Below, piece after piece: positions 19,164 to 27,960 of a stretch of 64,000 bases of DNA. Numbering within the stretch: the first letter of the stretch is position 1; each line of letters opens with the position of its first letter. The notes under the pieces were generated by a model. That model searched no databases. It saw only the letters and a program-made list of their open reading frames with translations, and was not told the origin of the DNA. Made by a program: the position numbers and the translations under genes. The stretch comes from Candidatus Omnitrophota bacterium (GTDB taxonomy: Bacteria > Hinthialibacterota > Hinthialibacteria > Hinthialibacterales > JAKPRU01), in assembly GCA_029570205.1 (NCBI GenBank), contig JAKQSI010000053.1, positions 22,477 to 86,476 on the forward strand, read 5' to 3'.

Positions 19164-20462
19164 ATGCATGTCGGTATTATCGGTGGCGGAATGACCGGAC
19201 TGGGCGCGGCGGATGAGCTCTCGCGCAACGGGATTCGCTGCACGGTTTTCGAGAAGGACAGCGCTCTTGGGGGATTGGCCGGGTCGTTCCAAATCGACGG
19301 GGTGTACCTGGAGAAGTTCTATCACCATTTGTTCACCAGCGATACCGCCGCGAAAGAGATGATCGAACGTGTGGGGCTGGCGGACGACTTGCAGTGGCTG
19401 CCGACCTCGAACTGTTACTATCTCAACCGGATATACCGTCTCAGCACCCCCCTGGACCTGCTTCGATTTACTGCCGTCGGATTCATGGATCGCATTCGCC
19501 TGGGCGCGTTGGCTCTCAGGGTCCGAACGGTGAAAGACTGGAGACCGCTGGAGCAGATCACCGCGCGTGACTGGCTCATACAAATGGCCGGGGAAGGGGT
19601 TTACCGTGGGGTGTGGGAGCCGCTGCTGCGCGGCAAATTCGGGCGCTATGCCGATGAGGTGGCGGCCGTGTGGATCTGGAACAAACTGAAATTGCGCGGC
19701 GGGTCGCGTGGCAGCAAACAGGAAGAACGTCTGGGGTATGTTCGCGGGGGATTCGGACGGGCGATTGATTTGTGGGAGAAGCAGCTCCGCGAACGCGGCG
19801 TGGCGTTCCATTTGAATTCGGAGGTGAGCCGGGTTCAGGCGGAGAACGGTTCCGTAACCGGCCTGGTGGCCGATGGGCAATTCCTCGCTTTCGACAGTGT
19901 TCTGATGACTGCCGCTCCGGAAATCCTGCTTCAACTTGCCCCGGATCTCCCATCGGAATACCGGCAACAGCTCGCCAAAATCAAGTATCTTGCGAATACC
20001 TGCCTTGTGATGCGCCTGGATCGATCCCTTTCAGATGCGTACTGGTTGAATGTGGGAGATCCGTCGATCCCGTTCACCGGCGTCATCGAACACACCAACA
20101 TGCAGCGACCGGAGGACTATGGCGGGGCGCATATCGCTTACCTGTCGCGGTACCTGGATACGGATGATCCTTATTACCAAATGAATGCAGAGCCGCTTCT
20201 GGACGCCTATTGTCCGTATCTGGAACGGATGTTCCGTGGGTTCAGCCGGGACTGGGTCAAACAGGTGTGGAGATGGCGGGAACGTTACACCCAGCCGTTG
20301 ATCGGCTTGAATTACTCCAGGATCAAGCCGCCGTTTGAGACTCCGCTCAATCACCTCTGGCTCTGCTGCATGGCTCAAGTTTACCCGGAGGATCGGGGAA
20401 CGAACTACGCAATTGTCTACGGTCGGAAGGTCGCCGGGGAGATGCTTCGGATGAGCGGATAA
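19164..20462 (+). CDS. FAD-dependent oxidoreductase (protoporphyrinogen-oxidase-like)
   Basis: 432 residues from the ATG at 19164, preceded by GGAGG (8 nt gap); the track of codons open to 19086 has no such site. The N terminus VGIIGGGMTGLGAADEL with the acidic FEKD is a Rossmann dinucleotide fold, followed by GGLAGSF, as in amine oxidase/HemG/HpnE-like flavoproteins. A C-terminal FAD-contact segment (AQVYPEDRGTNYAI) is present. Such proteins occur in glycan and carotenoid/hopanoid loci; the substrate cannot be read from the sequence. Confidence 0.8.
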   Translation: MHVGIIGGGMTGLGAADELSRNGIRCTVFEKDSALGGLAGSFQIDGVYLEKFYHHLFTSDTAAKEMIERVGLADDLQWLPTSNCYYLNRIYRLSTPLDLLRFTAVGFMDRIRLGALALRVRTVKDWRPLEQITARDWLIQMAGEGVYRGVWEPLLRGKFGRYADEVAAVWIWNKLKLRGGSRGSKQEERLGYVRGGFGRAIDLWEKQLRERGVAFHLNSEVSRVQAENGSVTGLVADGQFLAFDSVLMTAAPEILLQLAPDLPSEYRQQLAKIKYLANTCLVMRLDRSLSDAYWLNVGDPSIPFTGVIEHTNMQRPEDYGGAHIAYLSRYLDTDDPYYQMNAEPLLDAYCPYLERMFRGFSRDWVKQVWRWRERYTQPLIGLNYSRIKPPFETPLNHLWLCCMAQVYPEDRGTNYAIVYGRKVAGEMLRMSG

Positions 20463-20495
20463 CGCGGTTCTTGGGTAGGAGTGTCCGCGGCGCTG

Positions 20496-21245
20496 TCACG
20501 CTTTCTCGATCCACCCCTCGGCGCCGCAACGGGGCACGACCGGGTATTGGTCGTACGCGGCGCACACAGGGAGATCGGCTCCCAATCCGAGACCTTTCAG
20601 CGCCCGCCCGTGCCGGGATTGTTCCAGAACTGCAAGCGGATCGTCCTGGTGCGATTGAAAATAGTCCAACGCAGCGACCGCCGAGTCGGCGAGATCGAAT
20701 CGCGAGGGCGAAATGCTTTGCAGGCCGTTCAGGATTCCCCCGGCGGCGAAGAAATCCTCCAGGCCAAACTCCCCCTCCTGACCCGCGCAAACACAGAGAA
20801 TCCGTGCAGGCGAATCGGATTCCAGGCGGCTGTGCAGGAACTCCACAACTGCCGAAAGGTTCACCAAAGCGCCCGCGATGACACATCGCGCTGTATGGGA
20901 ACGCACAAGCGCGACGGTTCCATTGGTTGTTTTCAGTACGATCCGTCGGTTACGGACCCGTTCGGGCACAAATTCACGCGGGGAGTTCCCCAAGTCAAAT
21001 CCCTCCGGCGGGAGACCGCCGACTTCGCCGCAAAGCAGCGCCGACTCCCCATCCCGGCGCAGGTTCTCGGAAACCCGAACGGCTTCCTCTACCGTCATTA
21101 CCGGAAAAATCCCACGCGCCCCGGAATGAAGCGCGGCGGCAATACTGGTTGTCGCACGGAGCACGTCGATTACCACGACCACGCTTTGCTCCAATGCAAA
21201 ATGGGCCAAACCGTTGGGTATTATGACAACATCTAGTGGAATCAT
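20496..21245 (-). CDS. comB: ComB-family 2-phosphosulfolactate phosphatase
   Basis: 249 residues from the ATG at 21245; the frame is open 91 codons further upstream, but that part has no family resemblance. Family landmarks: VVVIDVLRATTSIAAALHSGA, LLCGEVGG, FDLGNSP, LKTTNGT and LCVCAGQEG...EDFFAAGGI. ComB removes phosphate from 2-phosphosulfolactate in coenzyme M synthesis, but the family is widespread in bacteria that do not make coenzyme M, where the true substrate is unsettled. No other coenzyme M gene is nearby. Confidence 0.85.
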   Translation of the reverse strand: MIPLDVVIIPNGLAHFALEQSVVVVIDVLRATTSIAAALHSGARGIFPVMTVEEAVRVSENLRRDGESALLCGEVGGLPPEGFDLGNSPREFVPERVRNRRIVLKTTNGTVALVRSHTARCVIAGALVNLSAVVEFLHSRLESDSPARILCVCAGQEGEFGLEDFFAAGGILNGLQSISPSRFDLADSAVAALDYFQSHQDDPLAVLEQSRHGRALKGLGLGADLPVCAAYDQYPVVPRCGAEGWIEKA

Positions 21246-21291
21246 TGTTCTAAGTGCTGAGATAAGAATCCTGTCGGTATCTCCCCGAAAA

Positions 21292-22146
21292 TCAGCCGGA
21301 GGATCCGGATGAAGGGTCCGGGCCGGACGGCGAATCGGTTGTTCCTTCCGATGTTGGATCATCTGTGGTACGCGGTCCCGATTCGAGTGCATCCAGCCCG
21401 CTGCACAGAGCATCCCGCGCTTCCTGCACCGTTGGAAATCCACGAATCTCCCCCAGTACTTCCAGGCACCAGGACTGCGAGCTGACCACCGCCAGGGCAT
21501 ACGCGAGATCCTGCTCATTCAATTCGCTTCGCAGTCGGGTACAGAACTTCTCGACGGAGATTCGGTTTATGTCCGTCAATCCTGAAAAATCCACGAGGAC
21601 GAGACATTGACGGATATCGTGGACAACATCCTTGGCCAGATCGATCGCCGCGCCCGGTGTAAGCTTGCCTTTTACAGAAAATGTTCCAACTCGCTCCGAG
21701 TAAGAGAAATCGGCGCGCAGAGGTGGGTTGCGTTTTTGTGCCAGGGGATAAGTTCGACCTTCGTCCGACACATTGTCGAATCGAACCGCGAATTGCTGTT
21801 TCGCCGGAAGTACCCGCGTGATCTCGCCCTTCGATCGTCGAAGCCTGAATTGTCTACCCAGCTTTTTCAGCATGGTCTCAAAACGCTGCACGTCGGGGGC
21901 CGACAACAATGGGGCCAGTTGTTTGAATCCCTCCACGTCCAGACCTTCAATCAACTCCAGAACAAGCCCCTTTTTGATCCCACCATGAGATGGGAATCCC
22001 GCCAATAAACTCCCGCTTAAACTGAAATCCACCATCTGTGCTCCCCAGCACAGGAGAGAACCTTCTTCGCGAACCAGAACGGGACGGTTGATGACACGGC
22101 GAGGCGCACGGGATGGAAATCGCGCGGTCGAACGAGGTTTGAACAT
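21292..22146 (-). CDS. PilZ-STAS fusion protein (c-di-GMP receptor candidate)
   Basis: 284 residues. N-terminal PilZ domain: the RxxxR motif is R13-R17 and the DxSxxG motif is D40-G45 (DFSLSG), 22 residues apart as in c-di-GMP-binding PilZ proteins. A STAS-like domain follows from about residue 150 to 245 (GTFSVKGKLTPGAAIDLA, LVDFSGLTDINRISVEKF). The last 30 residues are low-complexity Ser/Thr/Pro/Gly. It lies 46 bp after the ComB-like gene and upstream of no partner gene in its direction; the Wzc/Wza pair lies beyond a 222-bp gap. A role in coupling c-di-GMP to envelope or polysaccharide regulation is inferred. Confidence 0.75.
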   Translation of the reverse strand: MFKPRSTARFPSRAPRRVINRPVLVREEGSLLCWGAQMVDFSLSGSLLAGFPSHGGIKKGLVLELIEGLDVEGFKQLAPLLSAPDVQRFETMLKKLGRQFRLRRSKGEITRVLPAKQQFAVRFDNVSDEGRTYPLAQKRNPPLRADFSYSERVGTFSVKGKLTPGAAIDLAKDVVHDIRQCLVLVDFSGLTDINRISVEKFCTRLRSELNEQDLAYALAVVSSQSWCLEVLGEIRGFPTVQEARDALCSGLDALESGPRTTDDPTSEGTTDSPSGPDPSSGSSG

Positions 22147-22368
22147 GTCTCAATCCTGGATTCCGGCCCACCTGAATCGATCCCGCCCCCAGTGAAGCGG
22201 ATGTCTATTAGCCGGTCATTCTATCTGCAATCCCCCAGACCCGACCGAACTCAATAAATTATGCGATATTCCTGCATCCGACAATACCAGCTGTCGTTTC
22301 TATGTCGGCGCCCGGATTTACATAACAGTTTTTTCACCTCTGTCTGCCTCAAGCGGATGATGGTTCTA

Positions 22369-24483
22369 TCAAATGGTCAAGGATTCAAGGAAGGGGGTGG
22401 CAGATTTCTTCTCGGATGCTGCGGAAGTCAGAATATCCAGTTGATATAATTCCAGGCGGTTCATCACCAAACCGATGATTTTGCCGCCGGAGGAATGAAT
22501 GCGACGCACGGCCATTTGAATTTCGCGCGATGTGGATTGTCCGCTGCCGGATATGAACAGGCTGACATCCGTCATGCTGCCGAGCAGCGCCGAATCGGCG
22601 GCAATCAATCCGGCCGGAGCATCCACAAGAATCCGGTTGAATTCCTTTTCCAACTCCGACAGAAGCTCCCGCATTTTCGGCGATCCGATCAGCTCCACGG
22701 GGTCGCAGGTCACCCGGCCTGCCGGAAGGATTGTCACACCGAGGATATCCACGCGCTTTAATGCGTCCTGGATGGGAAGAGAACCCGTAAGCAGATCGCA
22801 CAATCCCGGAACAAGATCTTTTTCAAACAGGGAATGAATCTGGGGTGAGCGCAGGTTGCCGTCTACCAGCGCCACGCGATGCCCTTGCTGGGCCAGAACG
22901 GATGCCAGGTTGACGGCGACAGTTGTTTTACCTTCCCCCGGTCGTGCGCTGCAGAGAGAGACTTTTCGAATCCCCTGCCGTTCGAGCGCCAGGTCCAGAA
23001 ATCTCCCTAACGACCGGAATGCTTCCGCCGTGGGAGAATGGGGCAAGTCCTGGGTTATCCGGCTGACTGAAAGCGGACGGGGTATTTTGAAGACCGGGAT
23101 CGCGGAGACTGTCGGCAACCCGGAAGCCCGTGATGCCTCATCGGGACTCCGCACCTTGCGGTCATGGAATTCGAGGAGGCACGCCAAAGCAATGCCGCCG
23201 CACAAGCCGCAGACCAGCGAAATCAGAAGCATAAACTGGGGCGAATGCCTTTGCGGTGTTGCGGACGCTTGCGCCCATGAATGCACCCGAACTTCCTTGA
23301 TCCGGACAGGATGGTCGTTTTCCCCGGAGGCTTTCTCCCGATTGATTCGTTCCGACAACGCCTCTCGTTCGGAGCGCATTTGCTCCAATTCGTCCTCCAG
23401 CGAAACGATGGTTGAATAGCGCTGGTTGTCTTTTTCCAATTGTCCTGCCAACTGCGTGTGTTGGTCTTCCAGCGCGGTCAGTTCACGACGCGCCTGCTGT
23501 TGTCGCGCCTTCGCCCGTTCGATGATTCGGTTTTCCTCATTGCGGATTTCGGTTTCGAGTGCGTCACGTTGACGCTGGAGCGTGATGTAAGTCGGGTGAC
23601 GCCTCCGATAGCGTTTCGAGACCTCTTGCCATTTCGCGTCGATTTCCTTCCATTGTTCTCGAAACCGGTCGAGGTTCTCGGACCGGAGGATTTCCCGATT
23701 GACTGTGCCGTCCGCCCGAAACAGGCTGTTGTAGTTCATTTCGGATTCAACCGCTTCCGCTTCGGCAGTTCGCAACCGATCCACGAGCTCGGTTTGTCGG
23801 ACGACCGTATCGGAGATGCTTTGCACAATCTCCGCGACGCTTCGGCCTTCTTTGAGAGTCTCAATTCTCTCTTTAATCTCCCGAATCCCTGTGTCGATCT
23901 TCGCAAAGGTTTCTCGGTCTTCCGCCGGGAGGGAAACCGTAAAACCGGCCCCCGCTGCGATTTCCTCCGCGATCGCATTGGCAAACGACGCCGAAATAAT
24001 CGAGTCCGGAGAGGTAAACTCCACATAGACCAAATCTTCTTTTTCAGCGTCTCCCCGCACAGCCACCTGGCATAAGAATGCGCATGTGACCCGACGTTGA
24101 ACCGCAGGGGGCAGACTCTCCAGGGTTCGACTGCCGGAGGCCGTCGAGATTCCTGACCGTGACAACATCCATCTTTTCGGTCGGTTGAGCACGTCCATTT
24201 TCCGGACGATTCTTCCCGGAAAATCGTCCTGACTGATACATCGTTTCAGTTCATCCGCGAGGGCATTCGAATCGGGTGGAGTTTGTCCGTCCGTTGTGGC
24301 AATCGTTTCAACGTGTAGACAGGCCGTGGCGCGGTGGGATGTTTGATGCAGGCGATGTGTTACAAATACCGAAGCGGCTGCGGCAGCGGTCACCCCCAGA
24401 ACAACCCCCCGATGCCGATACAAGAGGGAAACGGCGGAACGCAGGCGGCCGATAAACTGTTTGAGGGCGGAACGCGATTTCAT
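22369..24483 (-). CDS. Wzc-like polysaccharide copolymerase / BY-kinase-like protein
   Basis: 704 residues. A membrane span near 23-41, a long periplasmic coiled coil (about 190-400), a second span near 425-445, then a cytoplasmic P-loop domain. Walker A is SARPGEGKTT. The A' motif reads LVDGNLRSP instead of the usual DxD/DxR form, and Walker B reads ILVDAPAG instead of DxPP. The C-terminal tail has one Tyr rather than a Tyr cluster, so classic autophosphorylation is doubtful. Start: ATG at 24483 after GGTGAGG; a GTG at 24492 overlapping the Wza stop is the alternative. Pairs with the Wza-like gene upstream for capsule/exopolysaccharide chain-length control and export. Confidence 0.88.
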   Translation of the reverse strand: MKSRSALKQFIGRLRSAVSLLYRHRGVVLGVTAAAAASVFVTHRLHQTSHRATACLHVETIATTDGQTPPDSNALADELKRCISQDDFPGRIVRKMDVLNRPKRWMLSRSGISTASGSRTLESLPPAVQRRVTCAFLCQVAVRGDAEKEDLVYVEFTSPDSIISASFANAIAEEIAAGAGFTVSLPAEDRETFAKIDTGIREIKERIETLKEGRSVAEIVQSISDTVVRQTELVDRLRTAEAEAVESEMNYNSLFRADGTVNREILRSENLDRFREQWKEIDAKWQEVSKRYRRRHPTYITLQRQRDALETEIRNEENRIIERAKARQQQARRELTALEDQHTQLAGQLEKDNQRYSTIVSLEDELEQMRSEREALSERINREKASGENDHPVRIKEVRVHSWAQASATPQRHSPQFMLLISLVCGLCGGIALACLLEFHDRKVRSPDEASRASGLPTVSAIPVFKIPRPLSVSRITQDLPHSPTAEAFRSLGRFLDLALERQGIRKVSLCSARPGEGKTTVAVNLASVLAQQGHRVALVDGNLRSPQIHSLFEKDLVPGLCDLLTGSLPIQDALKRVDILGVTILPAGRVTCDPVELIGSPKMRELLSELEKEFNRILVDAPAGLIAADSALLGSMTDVSLFISGSGQSTSREIQMAVRRIHSSGGKIIGLVMNRLELYQLDILTSAASEKKSATPFLESLTI

Positions 24484-24488
24484 ACGCC

Positions 24489-25586
24489 TCACCCGGATTC
24501 AGATGCTTTGTTTCGAACGAGAATAACATCTCCCTCTTGAACGGATATATCCTCTGCCGTCGCGGATTGAATTGTGGCGAGCGGGTACTGCATCGTCCGG
24601 AGCGGGCTGGGACGGATCAGTTTCAACATTTCTTCGTTACGGTTCTCTTTGAATGCGATCGACGGAAGAATCTGTTTCAGGGTCAGATCGTCTTCCCACT
24701 GTCGAACCCCCGGCTCGACCACGTTCCCGCCCACATAGTACAAACCTTTTCCCAGCACAGTCACACAGTCCCCATCCTGCAAATCCAGGTCTTTGGCCCG
24801 CAGGTTGTTTCGAATTGCAGCCGGATCGACCAGGATTTCATCGGTTCCTTCGCGTCTCACAACAATCCATCCGGTCAATTCGTTTTCCTTCAGACCCGCC
24901 TCGGCCAGGAAATCGAACAGCGTAATGCGTACAATCCTGGCTACATCCACCGGCTCCTTGACCGCGCCGGTGAGCCTGATCCGTCCGGCTTCAGGGACAA
25001 TAATCTCATCGCCGGGACGCAACATGAAATTGAGCATCTTGCCCGCAAGTCCCTTGGAAAAAAGCAGGTGACGGTCAATCCGAACTTCTCTGGGACGTTT
25101 CCGTCCGCGAAGAATGATCTCCGAGGCCGCGCGGTCTTCCAGAATCCCGCCTTGATGTTCAAGGGCATCTCGAATCCGCATTTTCTCCTGTAACGGTGTT
25201 GCCCCCGGCTGCCCCACAGCTCCCTGAACCTCCACGACATATCCCGGGCGCTCTTTGATTTTCACACTCGCACGGGGAGTCCAGAGGTATTCCTCATCGA
25301 CCAGGCGTTTCTCAATATGTCGGGCCAGCTCCGTCGGAGTTTTCCCTGCGGCCTCCACCTTCTGCAACAGCGGAAATTGGAAAGTTCCGTCACGGCCCAC
25401 TTCGCGAGTCATGGTCAGCATGGGTTCGTCCTGAACTTCGATTTCGAGAATATCTCCCACGTCGATCACAAACTCATCTGCGGCCCAGACATAACCGCTG
25501 AAATTCAATGAGACAGGGATGAAAAAAACGACCAGGATGGGCAGAATCTTCCTGAGGAGGTCAACAATGGAGGCAGTTGTATTCAT
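24489..25586 (-). CDS. Wza-like outer-membrane polysaccharide export protein
   Basis: 365 residues from the ATG at 25586. A hydrophobic signal sequence ends in YVWAAD; no lipobox cysteine is visible, unlike E. coli Wza. The poly-export domain follows (VGDILEIEVQDEP..., GTFQFPLLQKVEAAGKTPTEL), then SLBB-like beta-grasp segments (VQGAVGQPGATPL, LTGAVKEPVDVARI, YVGGNVVEPGVRQW). The family forms an octameric channel that works with Wzc. First gene of a Wza-Wzc pair read leftwards. Confidence 0.9.
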   Translation of the reverse strand: MNTTASIVDLLRKILPILVVFFIPVSLNFSGYVWAADEFVIDVGDILEIEVQDEPMLTMTREVGRDGTFQFPLLQKVEAAGKTPTELARHIEKRLVDEEYLWTPRASVKIKERPGYVVEVQGAVGQPGATPLQEKMRIRDALEHQGGILEDRAASEIILRGRKRPREVRIDRHLLFSKGLAGKMLNFMLRPGDEIIVPEAGRIRLTGAVKEPVDVARIVRITLFDFLAEAGLKENELTGWIVVRREGTDEILVDPAAIRNNLRAKDLDLQDGDCVTVLGKGLYYVGGNVVEPGVRQWEDDLTLKQILPSIAFKENRNEEMLKLIRPSPLRTMQYPLATIQSATAEDISVQEGDVILVRNKASESG

Positions 25587-25913
25587 TCGCTCCGTGCTTT
25601 CCCGAAGATTCAAGACCGGCGCCGAATACCGTCCGGCGGACTACCCGGCGCCGATCTGCAATCAGTTCATAGTGACTTGGGCACGGCATCCCATGCCCGA
25701 TGCTCTCCCGCGTGCTTGTGCCGATCAGGCCGCTCCACCCTCGGCTTGCCCCCAGCCGGCAGAGTAGCCGGACGGCAGGGGAACATTCGCCTCTATTCTA
25801 TGTTCCCGCATCCGGATTTCGCAATAGATATGCCAATCGCGGCTTGGCGCTCTTCCCAGAACGTCCACAGTGAGGCATCCTGTGCCGGAACTTGTTACAG
25901 GGGCGGAGCTCAC
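25587..25913. other. Divergent intergenic region between the Wza-like gene and the ABC permease
   Basis: 327 bp with no convincing gene. A 9-bp element CCGGCGCCG occurs twice (25616-25624 and 25645-25653). The frame of the downstream permease is open through here from 25677 but codes a low-complexity, unfamily-like N terminus, so it is treated as untranslated. Confidence 0.5.
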
Positions 25914-27800
25914 ATGAAATCCTTCCTTCGAAAACTCTTCCGAAATCCGATCCTCATGGATTACGGAATGCTTGTGGTTCTCCTTGTGGTCAGCCTCTTT
26001 CTCAGCTGGGCCACCTATCGAGAGGGGGAGGCCATCACGGGAGTGGAAGGGGGCAGAAGTCTGGCCGAGAGCGCAGCCGGTCGGTTCCCCGGCGGTGTCT
26101 TCATCGTCATTTCCTCTAACACCGGCGCCGATTCTTCCGCATTGCCCGATTCGGAGTCGGTCCTGAAAACCTTGAACGATCTTCACTGCACCGTGGCGGC
26201 TGTCATTCCCGCCGCGGATTCGCTTCCGGCCTTTCGACGGGAGGTCCGCGAGGCGTATCGAAATCAAGCAAAAATAGACGGGATTATTCTGGTCGATTCG
26301 TCGAAGGAGCGTTGGCTGCGGTCTGCCCTGCGCGGTCTCGAAACCGAACGGGAACCTGCCGTGATTCTTCCGGTTCGTCGTAAGGAATCCGTTTTCCTGA
26401 AACAAGAGAACCTGGTCAACATTGTCCGCCAGGCATCTGTCATTGCCATCATTGCTGCCGGAATGACGATGGTCATTATCACAGGTGGGATCGACCTGTC
26501 CGTGGGGTCTCTGGTGGCGTTCTCCGGTGTGGTGACGGCGCTTTGCCTGAAACAGGCGGGCGGTGTTCCGCTTGTCGGATTGATTGCGCTGATTTTTCTT
26601 TTCGGTGGAATGGGAGGATTCAGCCTTGGAATGGTATTCGGAAGAAGACGATGGGGGCTGCTTGCCGGGGTCGCAATATCCATATTTCTTGCTTTTCTTT
26701 CAGGAACATCTGCGCAAAATCATGTCCTTGGGATCAGACCGGTTCTGCCGGCCACGGTTCAGGCCGTGAAAGATGCCGCGCAAAGTCAGGCCGGTGGTTT
26801 GTATCTGTTTTATGATGGGGCCAAGCCGGGTGCGCAGGAGTTTATTGAAAAACTCAAGCAGACGCTCGCCACACAGACTCAAATCCCCGTTCTGGGCGAA
26901 CGATGTGTTCTCGCAACCGAATCCGTCTCCGTTGAAGAGGCCGCCAAAGAGGCCGCCGAAGAAATCCTCGGTTCCCAGCCCGACTTGAAAATCCTGTTCG
27001 GCATGGATCGGGACATTCATTCCGGTCTGAATCGCGCCATTGATGCGGTCGGCGCAACCGAGCGCCTCGTCGCGGTTCGTGCCGTAACCGATAAAACCGG
27101 GCTTGTTTTATTTGCCGTGGTTGTGGGGATTCTGGTGGGCTGCCTGGGCGGGGCCATGTCCGGTGTCGTGATTACAGGCTTCGGGATACCGCCGTTCATC
27201 GCGACCCTGGCGATGATGCTGGTCGCGCGCGGGATCTCACGATATCTATGCAGTGGCGTGCCGATCTGGGATCTTCCGGAGGAATTTGAGTTCATCGGGA
27301 ACGGGTATCTGTTCCAGGAGGCGCTGGGAAACAAGATGCCTGTGCCGGTGGCCGTTATGATTCTCGTTTTTCTGGTGGGGCATTTTGTTTTGTCCGACAC
27401 ACGTTTTGGAAGGTATCTTTATGCCGTGGGTGGAAATGAAGAAGCGACCCGGTTGTCGGGTATTCAGGTCAATGCGGTTAAGTTCTTTGCGTATGTCATT
27501 ACGGGCGGGCTGTCTGCGGTTGCCGGGATTATCATGGCCGCGCGGCTGCAATGCGGTCATCCTGAAACGGGAGCGCTGTATGAATTGTATGTCATCGCGG
27601 CGTGCGTGGTCGGCGGAACCAGCCTCATGGGAGGACAGGGCAAGATCCTCGGCTCGCTGATCGGGGCGCTCTTGATCTGGGTGATCTTCAACGGATTGAA
27701 TCTTCTTTATGTGGACAGCTATTTACAGCAGGCCATTCTTGGATTAGTGATTTTCGTGGCCGTTTTGTTGGACCAGGCCAAGAAGCGTTTTTCAGGCTGA
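25914..27800 (+). CDS. Ribose-type ABC permease with two inserted periplasmic-binding-protein-like lobes
   Basis: 628 residues, about twice the usual RbsC-type permease (320). GGAG is 6 nt before the ATG. The permease core is unmistakable: NIVRQASVIAIIAAGMTMVI...GGIDLSVGS (about 169-198), GIPPFIATLAMMLVARGIS (424-442), RFGRYLYAVGGNEEATRLSG (498-516) and VVGGTSLMGGQGKILGSLIG (565-584). Insert 1 (about 36-160) lies after the first membrane span: a strand GVFIVISSNTG, then IDGIILVDSS and PAVIL resemble the N lobe of a type I sugar-binding protein. Insert 2 (about 265-394), after an extra membrane span, has AAKEAAEEILGSQPDLKILFGMDRD, resembling a C lobe. No ATPase or separate binding protein is adjacent. 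Sugar import or sensing is inferred. Confidence 0.85.
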   Translation: MKSFLRKLFRNPILMDYGMLVVLLVVSLFLSWATYREGEAITGVEGGRSLAESAAGRFPGGVFIVISSNTGADSSALPDSESVLKTLNDLHCTVAAVIPAADSLPAFRREVREAYRNQAKIDGIILVDSSKERWLRSALRGLETEREPAVILPVRRKESVFLKQENLVNIVRQASVIAIIAAGMTMVIITGGIDLSVGSLVAFSGVVTALCLKQAGGVPLVGLIALIFLFGGMGGFSLGMVFGRRRWGLLAGVAISIFLAFLSGTSAQNHVLGIRPVLPATVQAVKDAAQSQAGGLYLFYDGAKPGAQEFIEKLKQTLATQTQIPVLGERCVLATESVSVEEAAKEAAEEILGSQPDLKILFGMDRDIHSGLNRAIDAVGATERLVAVRAVTDKTGLVLFAVVVGILVGCLGGAMSGVVITGFGIPPFIATLAMMLVARGISRYLCSGVPIWDLPEEFEFIGNGYLFQEALGNKMPVPVAVMILVFLVGHFVLSDTRFGRYLYAVGGNEEATRLSGIQVNAVKFFAYVITGGLSAVAGIIMAARLQCGHPETGALYELYVIAACVVGGTSLMGGQGKILGSLIGALLIWVIFNGLNLLYVDSYLQQAILGLVIFVAVLLDQAKKRFSG

Positions 27801-27809
27801 GGAGACGCC

Positions 27810-27914
27810 ATGCTGCGGCGACGCAAACTCAAAACAGTCCGACTGTTTTTTTTGACACTTTATACGGCGTTGATCTACCTGCTGATCAAGATCCGGGGCA
27901 AAATCAAGGCCTGA
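27810..27914 (+). CDS. 34-residue single-span membrane microprotein
   Basis: MLRRRKLKTVRLFF then a hydrophobic stretch (about 12-26) and a basic tail RGKIKA. The ATG is preceded by GAGGAGACGCC and lies 9 bp after the permease stop, so it is probably in the same transcript and translated. Basic residues at both ends leave its topology open. No family recognised. It could be a small subunit or regulator of the permease, as with other transporter-associated microproteins, but that is inference. Confidence 0.6.
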   Translation: MLRRRKLKTVRLFFLTLYTALIYLLIKIRGKIKA

Positions 27915-27960
27915 ACGGCAATTCGATTCCTGCGCGGGAATCGGAGGAAATGGGCATCCC

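Noticed and set aside
20496-21518. Longer version of the ComB-like protein.
   Set aside because: The upstream 91 codons show no ComB-family resemblance.
25677-25913. N-terminal extension of the ABC permease.
   Set aside because: 79 codons of Cys/Arg-rich sequence without family similarity; the good ribosome site is at 25914.
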